A program made the position numbers and the translations under genes. Below the pieces are notes generated by a model, which saw nothing but the letters and a program-made list of their open reading frames with translations, ran no database searches and had not been told where the DNA came from. A stretch of 42,775 nucleotides of DNA, taken from contig DAHVFB010000015.1 in NCBI GenBank assembly GCA_027317185.1, positions 1-42,775 of the forward strand, written 5' to 3'. Numbering within the stretch: the first letter of the stretch is position 1; every line of letters starts with the position of its first letter. The stretch comes from Deltaproteobacteria bacterium (GTDB taxonomy: Bacteria; Desulfobacterota; Binatia; Binatales; Binataceae). Positions 7,014 to 14,855 of this stretch are shown here, in pieces.

Positions 7014-7859
7014 ATGGCGGAACTGACGAGCCTGAAACAGGCGGTAAGCGAATTGATTCGCGATGGCGACAGCCTCGCGATGGAAGGATTCACGCATCTG
7101 ATTCCCTCCGCGGCCGGCCACGAAATCGTGCGCCAGCATAAGACCGATCTCACGCTGATCCGGATGACGCCCGATCTGATCTACGATCAGCTAATCGGCA
7201 TGGGCTGCGCACGTAAGATGGTCTTCTCATGGGGAGGGAATCCCGGGGTGGGCTCGCTGTACCGCTTTCGCGATGCGATCGAAAACGGATGGCCCCGCGC
7301 GCTCGAAATCGAGGAACACAGCCATGCCGGGATGGCGAACGCATACGTAGCGGGCGCGTCCAACCTGCCGTTCGCGGTTCTGCGCGGCTACCGTGGCAGC
7401 GGCCTGCCGCAAGTCAATCCACGGATCAAGTTCATCGATTGTCCGTTCACGGGCGAGAAACTGGCGGCCGTCGCGGCCATCCGTCCCGATGTCGCGGTAG
7501 TCCATGCGCAAAAGGCCGACCGGCGCGGCAACGTCCTGCTGTGGGGTATCGTGGGCGTGCAGAAGGAAGCGGTGCTGGCGGCAAAGCGTTCGATTGTGAC
7601 GGTCGAGGAGATCGTCGACGATCTCGGTGCGCCACCCAATGCGGTGGTGCTGCCCTCGTGGGTAATTTCCGCGGTGTGCGCGGTGCCCGGCGGAGCCTAT
7701 CCTTCATACGCGCATGGCTACTATGGCCGCGACAACAATTTTTATAAAGCCTGGGAGGCGATCTCGCGCACTCGCGACGGCTTTCGCGCCTGGATGGATC
7801 GTCATGTGATCGGCACCGGAGACTTCGCCGAGTTTCGCCGCAGCCTTATAAAAGCTTGA
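7014..7859 (+). CDS. CoA-transferase family I, subunit A
   Basis: This is the alpha subunit (281 residues) of a heterodimeric CoA-transferase of the glutaconate/3-oxoacid type. Family signs include the N-terminal SLAMEGFTHLIPSAAGHEIVRQ segment (dinucleotide- or CoA-binding loop), the MVFSWGGNPGVGS loop, and EEHSHAGMANAYVAGASN. It is followed 16 bases later by the beta subunit. The next genes make 3-oxoadipate from hydroquinone, so the likely reaction is 3-oxoadipate + succinyl-CoA to 3-oxoadipyl-CoA. The sequence looks more like glutaconate CoA-transferase than PcaI, so substrate assignment rests on context. An alternative is an IpdAB-type ring-opening hydrolase. Confidence 0.88.
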   Translation: MAELTSLKQAVSELIRDGDSLAMEGFTHLIPSAAGHEIVRQHKTDLTLIRMTPDLIYDQLIGMGCARKMVFSWGGNPGVGSLYRFRDAIENGWPRALEIEEHSHAGMANAYVAGASNLPFAVLRGYRGSGLPQVNPRIKFIDCPFTGEKLAAVAAIRPDVAVVHAQKADRRGNVLLWGIVGVQKEAVLAAKRSIVTVEEIVDDLGAPPNAVVLPSWVISAVCAVPGGAYPSYAHGYYGRDNNFYKAWEAISRTRDGFRAWMDRHVIGTGDFAEFRRSLIKA

Positions 7860-7875
7860 ATCGGAATTTAATTGG

Positions 7876-8658
7876 ATGGCCAAAATTGATTACACCGCGG
7901 ATGAAATGATGACGATCGCGGCGGCCCGCCTGCTGCGCGATCGCCAGGTCTGTTTCGTGGGGATTGGATTACCGAGCGCGGCCGCCAATCTCGCGCGGCT
8001 GACCCATGCCCCCAATATCGTACTGATCTATGAATCCGGCACGATCGGAACGCGGCCCGATGTGTTGCCGCTCTCGATTGGCGACGGAATTCTCGCTGAC
8101 ACCGCGGATACAGTGGTTTCGGTGCCCGAAATGTTCCATTACTGGCTCCAGAGCGGACGAATCGATATCGGCTTTCTGGGCGCCGCGCAGGTCGACAAAT
8201 ACGGCAATATCAACACCACGGTTATTGGCGATTATCACCAACCCAGCGTGCGCCTGCCAGGCGCCGGCGGCGCTCCCGAGATCGCCACTTCGTCGCGCGA
8301 CATCTTGATTATTATCCGGCATACGCCGCGCGCCTTTGTCGAAAAGGTGGATTTCATCACTTCGGTCGGACTGCTCGACGCCACTACCGATCGCCGGGCG
8401 CTGGGAATCCCCGGCAATGGTCCGGCCGCCATCATTACCGATTTGGGCATTCTGAAGCCCGACCCGAAAACCCGCGAGCTGGTGCTAAGCAGCCTCCATC
8501 CGGAGGTTACGATCGATCAGGTAAAAAAAGCGACCGGATGGCCTTTGGGCGTGGTTGCCGATCTGCCCATGACCGAGCCTCCCAACGCGGACGAACTCCG
8601 CGTGTTGCGCGACCTCAACCATCGCTCCTCGCAATCCAATCAGAAAGCGGTGGCATGA
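7876..8658 (+). CDS. CoA-transferase family I, subunit B
   Basis: This is the beta subunit (260 residues). The motif IYESGTIG carries Glu53, aligning with the nucleophilic Glu54 of glutaconate CoA-transferase beta from Acidaminococcus, which forms the glutamyl-CoA thioester. Its presence argues for a true transferase. Also typical are CFVGIGLPSAAANLA and GFLGAAQVDKYGNINTT. Its stop overlaps the start of maleylacetate reductase (ATGA at 8655-8658), giving translational coupling with the enzyme whose product, 3-oxoadipate, this transferase probably activates. Confidence 0.9.
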   Translation: MAKIDYTADEMMTIAAARLLRDRQVCFVGIGLPSAAANLARLTHAPNIVLIYESGTIGTRPDVLPLSIGDGILADTADTVVSVPEMFHYWLQSGRIDIGFLGAAQVDKYGNINTTVIGDYHQPSVRLPGAGGAPEIATSSRDILIIIRHTPRAFVEKVDFITSVGLLDATTDRRALGIPGNGPAAIITDLGILKPDPKTRELVLSSLHPEVTIDQVKKATGWPLGVVADLPMTEPPNADELRVLRDLNHRSSQSNQKAVA

Positions 8659-9719
8659 CGATGAACTTTGTTTATCAAGCGCTTCCGGCCCGCGTGATTT
8701 TTGGCCTTGGCAAACTTGAGAAGCTGCCCGGAGAGGTCGATCTGCTCGGCCTAAAGCGGGTGCTGGTGCTGTGCACGCCTTATCAGCGCGACGAGGCCGA
8801 CCGCATCGCCGCCATGCTGGGTGAGCGGGCGATCGGCATTTTCGATCAGGCCACGATGCACGTGCCAATCGAACTGGCGCAGCGGGCGCGCGCTCACGTC
8901 ATCGAGCACAGGGTCGATGGCCTGGTCACAGTCGGCGGCGGTTCAACCACCGGACTGGCGAAGGCGATCGCGCTGACCAGCGGGCTGCCGACGGTGGCAA
9001 TCCCAACCACCTATGCCGGCTCCGAGATGACGCCGATTTGGGGATTAACCGAAGGTGAGAATAAAACCACTGGCCGCGATCTCAAGATAATTCCGCGCAC
9101 CGTCATCTACGATCCCAGTCTGACGGTAACCATGCCCGCGATGCTGTCGGCGACCAGCGGCATGAACGCGATCGCGCACTGTGTCGAGGCGCTCTATGCC
9201 GAGAACGCGAATCCGATCATGTCGCTGATGGCCGAGGAAGGAATTCGCGCCCTTGCCACGAGCCTGCCCAAGGTGGTTAAAAACGGCGGCGATCTCGAAG
9301 CGCGTAGCGAAGCGCTGTACGGCGCATGGCTCGGCGGATGCGTGCTCGGCGCGGTCGGGATGGCGCTGCATCACAAGCTCTGTCATGTGCTCGGCGGAAC
9401 CTTCAACTTGCCGCACGCGGAGGTGCATACGGTGGTCCTGCCGCATGCGGTGGCCTATAACGCGCAGGCCGCGCCCGTTGCGATGCGGGCGATTGCGCGC
9501 GCGCTCGGACGCGACGATGCGGCGCAGGGGCTGTACGATCTCGAAGTGACGCTCGGTACGCCGATTACGCTCGCCGCGCTAGGCATGCAGCCGCCCGACC
9601 TCGATCGCGCGGCCGACCTCGCGATCAAAAGTCCATACTATAATCCGCGTCCGATCACCCGCGCGGGCATTCGCGCACTGCTTGACGATGCTTTTTCGGG
9701 CCGACGGCCCAATCCGTAA
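8655..9719 (+). CDS. Maleylacetate reductase
   Basis: It reduces maleylacetate to 3-oxoadipate with NAD(P)H, the last step that funnels hydroquinone and hydroxyquinol cleavage products into the 3-oxoadipate pathway. The 354-residue protein belongs to the iron-containing alcohol dehydrogenase fold. It has the nucleotide loop VGGGSTTGLAKAIAL (about residues 91-105), the PTTYAGSEMTPIWGLTEG segment characteristic of maleylacetate reductases, and the His-rich HHKLCHVLGGTFNLPHAEVH region. The start at 8655 overlaps the transferase stop; a second ATG at 8661 is equally possible. The gene corresponds to hapF/pnpF-type genes of the 4-hydroxyacetophenone and p-nitrophenol pathways. Confidence 0.92.
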   Translation: MTMNFVYQALPARVIFGLGKLEKLPGEVDLLGLKRVLVLCTPYQRDEADRIAAMLGERAIGIFDQATMHVPIELAQRARAHVIEHRVDGLVTVGGGSTTGLAKAIALTSGLPTVAIPTTYAGSEMTPIWGLTEGENKTTGRDLKIIPRTVIYDPSLTVTMPAMLSATSGMNAIAHCVEALYAENANPIMSLMAEEGIRALATSLPKVVKNGGDLEARSEALYGAWLGGCVLGAVGMALHHKLCHVLGGTFNLPHAEVHTVVLPHAVAYNAQAAPVAMRAIARALGRDDAAQGLYDLEVTLGTPITLAALGMQPPDLDRAADLAIKSPYYNPRPITRAGIRALLDDAFSGRRPNP

Positions 9720-9773
9720 CCGGCCAATTGGCGATCTCCGCAATTGAACAAACTAAACACGGGAGCAGTTAAG

Positions 9774-10265
9774 ATGGCCGTACCAACCAAACTTGGGTCG
9801 CTCGCAGATTTCGCCAAGGGCGGCGTCGAAGTAATTGACGACGATCCCAGGCATTACGCATTCTCTAATATCTTCGAAGTCGCGGCTAAGTCACGGCCCT
9901 ATGAAAAGGTCTGCGTCGGCAAGAACATCAAGAACGTGCTTGAGGCAATCCGCGCCGAAGGGACCTCGCCCTGGTACACCGCCTCGCACGACGAGGCGGC
10001 GCTGGTGATGGACGGCGAGGTCGAAATTCATCTGGTGAAACTGGATCAGCCCGCCGCACGCGAGGACCAGGAGGGAACCACGATGCTCGAGGGACAGCCC
10101 ACGGGCAGGAAGATGGGGCGCATCGTCGCGCGCCGCGGCCATATGGCGCTGCTGCCCAAAGGATCGGCCTACCGGTTCTACGCCGACAAGCCTGGCGTGA
10201 TACTGTTTCAAACTCTACTCGGCCCGCTCACGATCGAACGCTGGGGCGAGATCTGCCAACGCTGA
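9774..10265 (+). CDS. Hydroquinone 1,2-dioxygenase small subunit (HapC/PnpC type)
   Basis: This is the small subunit (163 residues) of the two-component hydroquinone dioxygenase that opens hydroquinone to 4-hydroxymuconic semialdehyde. The cupin-like core includes SPWYTASHDEAALVMDGEVEIHLVKLD and a conserved GHMALLPKGSAYRFYADKPGV strand. The length matches HapC/PnpC (about 17-18 kDa). The ATG at 9774 has GGGAG eight bases upstream; an in-frame TTG at 9744 lacks a site. The large subunit follows after 43 bases. The iron is carried by the large subunit; this chain is structural in the known enzymes. Confidence 0.9.
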   Translation: MAVPTKLGSLADFAKGGVEVIDDDPRHYAFSNIFEVAAKSRPYEKVCVGKNIKNVLEAIRAEGTSPWYTASHDEAALVMDGEVEIHLVKLDQPAAREDQEGTTMLEGQPTGRKMGRIVARRGHMALLPKGSAYRFYADKPGVILFQTLLGPLTIERWGEICQR

Positions 10266-10308
10266 TTGCCCGAAAACCGGACTGGAACTCAAGCGGGAGG
10301 AAAAGGCG

Positions 10309-11274
10309 ATGGCGCAGGCGCACGAAGTCAACGAGCAGGGTTACAAGATCTTCAAGCTGGGCGATTTCACTTTCCGGCGCGACGAGTACTTCGCGCATAT
10401 CGGATGGCCCGGCGGGGTCCATTCCATCTCGGTGGAAAATTTCCTGCGCGCCCTGATGCGCGATGTTGCGTGGGGTTTTTTCTACGGCACCGTCAGTTTC
10501 GATGCCGTGTTCGGCACCACCAACCATTACGGCACGGTTGAGGTTTTCGTCGGGCTACGAAACGAGGCCTACTGGAGGAACAACAAGCATTTCGTCCAGA
10601 CTTTCGATTCGAACCAAACCACCGGCATCTTCAAGGCCATTCTCGAGGACTGGACCAACGAAGGTTTCGATCCCTTCGCCGCGCCCGAGGAAACCAGGAT
10701 CGCTTTTGGACCCAAGCACGGCAGCAATCGGGCCGCGATCGAACGTATGCGCGTGACCGCAAAGCGAATGGTGGGCGCGGACGGCGACGCAACTCTACGC
10801 AACGACGCGAACGGTTATAAGGTCAATCGGCAATTTGCCGGCTATCAGCCCGAAAAGCTTGAGGTGCATCCTGAGCCGGGTTTCGAGAACGAGGTCCACG
10901 CCTTCGATTTCTTCGACTATCTGATGCGTTCGGACGTGACCTGGAATCCTTCGGTGGTCTCGGCGGTCAAGCACAATCTGATCTGCGCCACCACCGAGGA
11001 GTACATGCTGCCGGTGATTCACGGCAACGATCGCGTGGAGTGGTTCCTGCAACTCTCCGATCAGATCGACTGGCTGGTGTATGACGGCAAGACCGGCAAG
11101 CCCCGGGCGCGCGTGGTGGCCAAGGCCGGCGATATTTGCGCGATGCCTGCCGATATCCAGCATCAGGGTATTTCGCCCAAGCGCTCGATGCTGCTGGTGT
11201 GGGAAAATGGCGATTCGGCGCTGCCCGATCTGTACGCGAGCGGCAAGCTCAAGCCCTATCCCGTCGAGTTCTAG
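10309..11274 (+). CDS. Hydroquinone 1,2-dioxygenase large (catalytic) subunit (HapD/PnpD type)
   Basis: This is the catalytic subunit (321 residues, cupin fold) that cleaves hydroquinone between C1 and C2 with O2 and Fe(II). The iron-binding pattern is clear: VIHGNDRVEW gives His238, Asn240 and Glu244, and ADIQHQG gives His285. The spacing (H-x-N-x3-E, then 47 residues from His238 to His285) is the same as the His256/Asn258/Glu262/His303 set I recall for PnpD. GGAGG lies 8 bases before the ATG. Catechol ring-cleavage enzymes of intradiol or VOC type do not share this pattern, so the substrate class (1,4-diols) is well supported. Substituted hydroquinones remain possible. Confidence 0.94.
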   Translation: MAQAHEVNEQGYKIFKLGDFTFRRDEYFAHIGWPGGVHSISVENFLRALMRDVAWGFFYGTVSFDAVFGTTNHYGTVEVFVGLRNEAYWRNNKHFVQTFDSNQTTGIFKAILEDWTNEGFDPFAAPEETRIAFGPKHGSNRAAIERMRVTAKRMVGADGDATLRNDANGYKVNRQFAGYQPEKLEVHPEPGFENEVHAFDFFDYLMRSDVTWNPSVVSAVKHNLICATTEEYMLPVIHGNDRVEWFLQLSDQIDWLVYDGKTGKPRARVVAKAGDICAMPADIQHQGISPKRSMLLVWENGDSALPDLYASGKLKPYPVEF

Positions 11275-11340
11275 CTTCCGCCCTTCAGAGCGGCCGCCGA
11301 TGCCCTTGGCGTCCGCTCCATTCCAAATCAGGTGTAGCAA

Positions 11341-12810
11341 ATGCATTTTCAGACCAAACTTTTCATCAACGGCGAGTTCGCCGATGCGCACGACGGCGCA
11401 ACGATCGAGGTCCTCAATCCGCACGACAACTCGCATCTGGCCGCCGTGGCTGAGGCCAAGCCCACCGATATCGACCAGGCGGTCGAGGCCGCCACCAAAG
11501 CTTTTCCGGGCTGGAGCACAACCGCCGCCGCGGATCGCGGACGGCTGCTGTTGAAGCTGGCCGACGCGATCGAGGCGCACGGTGAAGATCTCGCTCAGGT
11601 CGAAGCGCTCGATACGGGGCATCCTATCCGCGATGCGCGGCTGCTCGATGTCGGCCGTACGGCGGCCACCTTTCGCTACTTCGGCGGCATGGCGGACAAG
11701 CTCGAAGGCTTCATCGTGCCGGCCGATTCCGGCTTCCTGAACTATGTTACGCGCGAGCCGGTCGGAGTGGTCGGCCAGATTGTACCGTGGAATTTCCCGC
11801 TGATGTTCACTAGTTGGAAAATGGGTCCGGCGCTTGCCGCCGGCAACACCGTGGTGATGAAGCCGGCCGAGCTGACGCCGCTTTCCTCGCTCAAGATCGC
11901 GGAGCTGATGGCTGAAGTCGGATTTCCGAAAGGCGTCGTTAATATTTTGCCGGGCTACGGCGCCGTCGCCGGCCAGTATCTTGCTGAGCATCCGGGCGTG
12001 CACAAAATCGCGTTTACCGGTTCGACCGTTACCGGACGCAAAATCGTGCAGGCTTCGGCCGGTAATCTGAAGCGCGTTCAGCTCGAACTCGGCGGCAAGG
12101 GCGCGAATATCGTCTTCGATGACGCCGATATAAAGGCCGCAATCAACGGCAGCGCCTTCGCGATTTTCCATAATCAGGGTCAGGCCTGCATCGCCGGGTC
12201 GCGCCTGCTGTTGCATGAGAAGATCGCCAATCAATTCCTTGACGGGTTCCTCGCGCTTGCAAAGTCTATCAGAGTCGGCAATCCGCTCGAGCCGGCAACT
12301 GAAATGGGGCCGCTCACCTCGATGGGCCATCGCGACCGCGTACTCGGCTACTGTGAGGTGGCGCGCAAAGAAGGCGGCGAGATAATTATTGGCGGCAAGG
12401 CGCCGGACGATCCCGCGCTGGCCAAAGGATGCTATCTGACGCCGACCGTGGTTTGCGCGAAACCTCAGGATCGCGTCTGTCAGGAAGAGGTTTTCGGGCC
12501 GTTCGTCTCCGTCTCCACCTTCAAGGATGAAGACGAAGTGATTAAAATTGCAAACGGCACCGCCTATGGACTCGGCGGCGGACTATGGACGCGCGATCTG
12601 CGCCGGGCCCATGCGGTCGCCCGTCATTTGATCAGCGGGATGGTTTGGATTAACTGCTACAAACGCGCGCATCCGGGATCGCCGTTCGGCGGCGTGCGTG
12701 GATCGGGCTACGGACGCGAAATGGGTTTCGACGCCATGCACGAATACACCTATCCAAAATCGGTGTGGCTGAATGTCGATGCCTCGATTCCGCCATTTTA
12801 TAAGCGCTGA
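11341..12810 (+). CDS. Aldehyde dehydrogenase, probable 4-hydroxymuconic-semialdehyde dehydrogenase (HapE/PnpE type)
   Basis: This is an NAD(P)-dependent aldehyde dehydrogenase of 489 residues. Catalytic residues are all visible: Asn152 (PWNF), Lys174 (KPAE), Glu249 (LELGGKG) and Cys283 (GQACIAGSR). Between the hydroquinone dioxygenase and with maleylacetate reductase upstream, it is expected to oxidise 4-hydroxymuconic semialdehyde to maleylacetate. AGGTG lies just before the ATG. The order dioxygenase small, large, aldehyde dehydrogenase matches hap/pnp C-D-E clusters. Family alone would not give the substrate; that part is context. Confidence 0.9.
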   Translation: MHFQTKLFINGEFADAHDGATIEVLNPHDNSHLAAVAEAKPTDIDQAVEAATKAFPGWSTTAAADRGRLLLKLADAIEAHGEDLAQVEALDTGHPIRDARLLDVGRTAATFRYFGGMADKLEGFIVPADSGFLNYVTREPVGVVGQIVPWNFPLMFTSWKMGPALAAGNTVVMKPAELTPLSSLKIAELMAEVGFPKGVVNILPGYGAVAGQYLAEHPGVHKIAFTGSTVTGRKIVQASAGNLKRVQLELGGKGANIVFDDADIKAAINGSAFAIFHNQGQACIAGSRLLLHEKIANQFLDGFLALAKSIRVGNPLEPATEMGPLTSMGHRDRVLGYCEVARKEGGEIIIGGKAPDDPALAKGCYLTPTVVCAKPQDRVCQEEVFGPFVSVSTFKDEDEVIKIANGTAYGLGGGLWTRDLRRAHAVARHLISGMVWINCYKRAHPGSPFGGVRGSGYGREMGFDAMHEYTYPKSVWLNVDASIPPFYKR

Positions 12811-12844
12811 TGAGCGTAAAATTCGACCAAAAAGGAGAAGCTAA

Positions 12845-13288
12845 TTGATCAGCGACGATCAGAAAAAACCAATCGCGGAACTGATGGCGCAGGAGCATGT
12901 GGCCGTAATCAATACGATGGGCGACGAGTGGGCTACTTCAACGCTGGAGGCATTCGCGGAAACCCCTGAGCTTGAGCTCGTGATCATACTGGGCGAGAGC
13001 AGCGAACGCTTTCAGAACATACAAAAACGCCCGCAGGTCTCGTTTTTGATCACGCACCGCTATGGAGAGGTTCCCAAGTTTCAGGTCAAGCGGCTGTCCG
13101 GGCGCGGGATCGCACGCGAGGTGAAAAAGGATACGCCCGAGTGGAACGAACTCAAGCCTTTATTTTTGAAAAAGAATGCGTTTGAAGAACCGTTCTTCGG
13201 CAACCCGGCGCTGAAGATGCTGCGCATCGAACCGAAACGGCTCAAGTACCAGGACGCACTCAACCCGCCGATCACGCTCGAATTCTAA
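12845..13288 (+). CDS. Pyridoxamine 5'-phosphate oxidase-like split-barrel protein
   Basis: This 147-residue protein is of the FMN-binding split barrel (PNPOx-like) superfamily. It shows the pattern IAELMAQEHVAVINTMGDEWATSTLEAFAETPELELVII, in which a conserved strand is followed by the flavin-contacting region, and SERFQNIQKRPQVSFLIT. It starts at TTG 12845, with AAAGGAG seven bases upstream. It is the last gene of the hydroquinone cluster, before a strong terminator. Members bind FMN, F420 or haem, and many remain uncharacterised. A role in quinone or flavin redox balance in this pathway is possible but unproven. Confidence 0.8.
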   Translation: MISDDQKKPIAELMAQEHVAVINTMGDEWATSTLEAFAETPELELVIILGESSERFQNIQKRPQVSFLITHRYGEVPKFQVKRLSGRGIAREVKKDTPEWNELKPLFLKKNAFEEPFFGNPALKMLRIEPKRLKYQDALNPPITLEF

Positions 13289-13303
13289 GCTCAAGTATGG
13301 AAA

Positions 13304-13335
13304 AAAACCGCCGTCTCGATCGAGACGGCGGTTTT
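13304..13335. terminator. Bidirectional intrinsic terminator
   Basis: A perfect 32-base palindrome of arms AAAACCGCCGTCTCGA and TCGAGACGGCGGTTTT, with A/T tracts on both flanks, lies between the plus-strand hydroquinone operon and the convergent minus-strand DUF1329 gene. It can stop transcription from both sides. Confidence 0.88.
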
Positions 13336-13361
13336 CATACGAACAAACTGAAGACCGGCCG

Positions 13362-14666
13362 TTAGCGAAGGATCTCGCTCAAACCGGCGGTCGAGCTGAA
13401 TTTCTTTACATCATCGAAATTCTCGCCCTTGTAGTTCCGGCACTCTTCATTGTGCCGATTGTAATTACCGTGATCGTCATTCGTGATGGTCACCGTGGTG
13501 TGCGCATTTTGCACATCCCACATGGCCGCGATGAAATCCTGCGTGGGTATCTGCATGCCTTCATGCGGCACGGGCACGGCGATGCTCAGGTACGGCGAAA
13601 TCTTCCAGAGCTTGTCGTTTTGGTCATACAAATCGGTCCAGCCATTTATGTACGTCTGCTTGTCGAGGTATTGAACGCGGTTGCCGTAGCAATAGCCCGA
13701 GCGGAGTGAAGGAATTCGCCTGATCGAAAGTTTATAAACGTCGCGCAATTCCCACTTCCCAATCGCCGGGCGAGGAAGATAGAACGGCTGGTAGTAATTA
13801 TTCCAATTACCCCACAGCACCGGGTCCGGCGAACTGACCATCGTGATGGCCTTTTGCTCGCCCAAAACCTTGGCGTCGAACTTCGTGATGCCACCGTTGT
13901 AGGAACCGGCGCGAATCTCATCCTGCGACCAGTCGGTCGCAAACCACGGCGTGCAGCGGGCCGCGGACGAGAGCCGCAGCGAGCGACGCAGCGCCGGGAT
14001 GAAAAGAAACACGTCCTCGTTACGGGTCGGATCATCATAATAGAGCGTCAGGTCGGTAGCATACTTGCTCTGCTCCGGCGCGGTCAGCATCGTGTATTCC
14101 GAGTAGTCAATACCCTGCGACTGCGGATTAGTTATCGGCTGGTTGTAGTCGCTGATATGGCTCAGACGGCGATAAACCAACAGCGCCTGATTGTAGGTGA
14201 CGTTGTTAAGCCGATCGGTCAACCGTGAATTTAAGTATCCGCAAATGAGATAGGGAACGTAATGATACCACTCGTCGACCAGAATTTTGTAGCCACGATT
14301 CGGCTCGCTCGGATTTGGAAAGGGCATCCCGGCTACATATCCCTTTACCGTGTGGCGGCCATCGGGCAGGTCTACAATCTTCGTGGTTCCGGCGTATTTC
14401 TCGGTGTTCGCCCGATATTCCTTACCAACCGGATAATCATGCGTCGGGCCGACTACCATCTGGAAGTCCGCCGGCACCTTCCATGGAAGCTGGCCTGAAA
14501 GTAATGCCTGCATTCCATCAGGCATAAAATCTTTATAAGTTTGCCAGTTTTGCGGGGTAATGATGGTCCCCTCAGGAATCCCGCCCTCCTGCTGAGCCGC
14601 AAAGGCGGGTAGCGCTGCCAGGCCGAATACCAACCCAACAGCGAACGCCAAACCACGTAACGACAT
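13362..14666 (-). CDS. DUF1329 family exported protein
   Basis: This 434-residue protein has a signal peptide (residues 1-23, cleaved after AFA). DUF1329 proteins are periplasmic or outer-membrane associated with a LolA/LppX-like lipid-binding fold, and are habitually encoded with RND transporters and YCF48-like lipoproteins in hydrocarbon and steroid degraders; here these are the two genes upstream. Features of the family include the N-terminal GTIITPQNWQTYKDFMPDGM segment and the conserved DLTLYYDDPTRNEDVFLF and GVDYSEYT-like (GIDYSEYT) strings. A strong ribosome site (AGGGAGG) precedes the ATG. It has a terminator upstream and a candidate promoter of its own. The transported substrate is unknown, but a hydrophobic compound is likely. 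Confidence 0.88.
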   Translation of the reverse strand: MSLRGLAFAVGLVFGLAALPAFAAQQEGGIPEGTIITPQNWQTYKDFMPDGMQALLSGQLPWKVPADFQMVVGPTHDYPVGKEYRANTEKYAGTTKIVDLPDGRHTVKGYVAGMPFPNPSEPNRGYKILVDEWYHYVPYLICGYLNSRLTDRLNNVTYNQALLVYRRLSHISDYNQPITNPQSQGIDYSEYTMLTAPEQSKYATDLTLYYDDPTRNEDVFLFIPALRRSLRLSSAARCTPWFATDWSQDEIRAGSYNGGITKFDAKVLGEQKAITMVSSPDPVLWGNWNNYYQPFYLPRPAIGKWELRDVYKLSIRRIPSLRSGYCYGNRVQYLDKQTYINGWTDLYDQNDKLWKISPYLSIAVPVPHEGMQIPTQDFIAAMWDVQNAHTTVTITNDDHGNYNRHNEECRNYKGENFDDVKKFSSTAGLSEILR

Positions 14667-14696
14667 ATATACCTCCCTATATCATTAGGTACGAGA

Positions 14697-14726
14697 ACAT
14701 TAGTTCGATTACACAGTAACCGTCAA
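14697..14726 (-). promoter_or_regulatory. Candidate promoter for the DUF1329 gene
   Basis: On the minus strand TTGACG (14721-14726) is followed after 18 bases by TAATGT (14697-14702), upstream of the DUF1329 start. The -10 match is poor, but the preceding terminator makes a separate promoter necessary unless read-through occurs. Confidence 0.3.
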
Positions 14727-14785
14727 GAAAATTAACCTTCCGCCGGTCCGGCGGGAGACAATTTGCCTGATACTCGACGAGCGGA

Positions 14786-14818
14786 CAAAAACAAACGCCC
14801 CGCGAAGCAGGGCGTTTG
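14786..14818 (-). terminator. Intrinsic terminator after the RND transporter gene
   Basis: On the minus strand CAAACGCCCTGC pairs with GCGGGGCGTTTG (one G-U pair) around a TTC loop and is followed by TTTTTG. It lies 38 bases past the transporter stop codon and splits the export set into two transcription units. Confidence 0.85.
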
Positions 14819-14855
14819 CCCAGACCATCCTGCAACCAAATTCTGACTACACGGT

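Noticed and set aside
10795..12330. Long open frame (511 codons) on the minus strand
   Set aside because: It lies antisense to the hydroquinone dioxygenase and aldehyde dehydrogenase genes, both of which have complete catalytic motifs. GC-rich codon use leaves such shadows open; its translation shows no family pattern.
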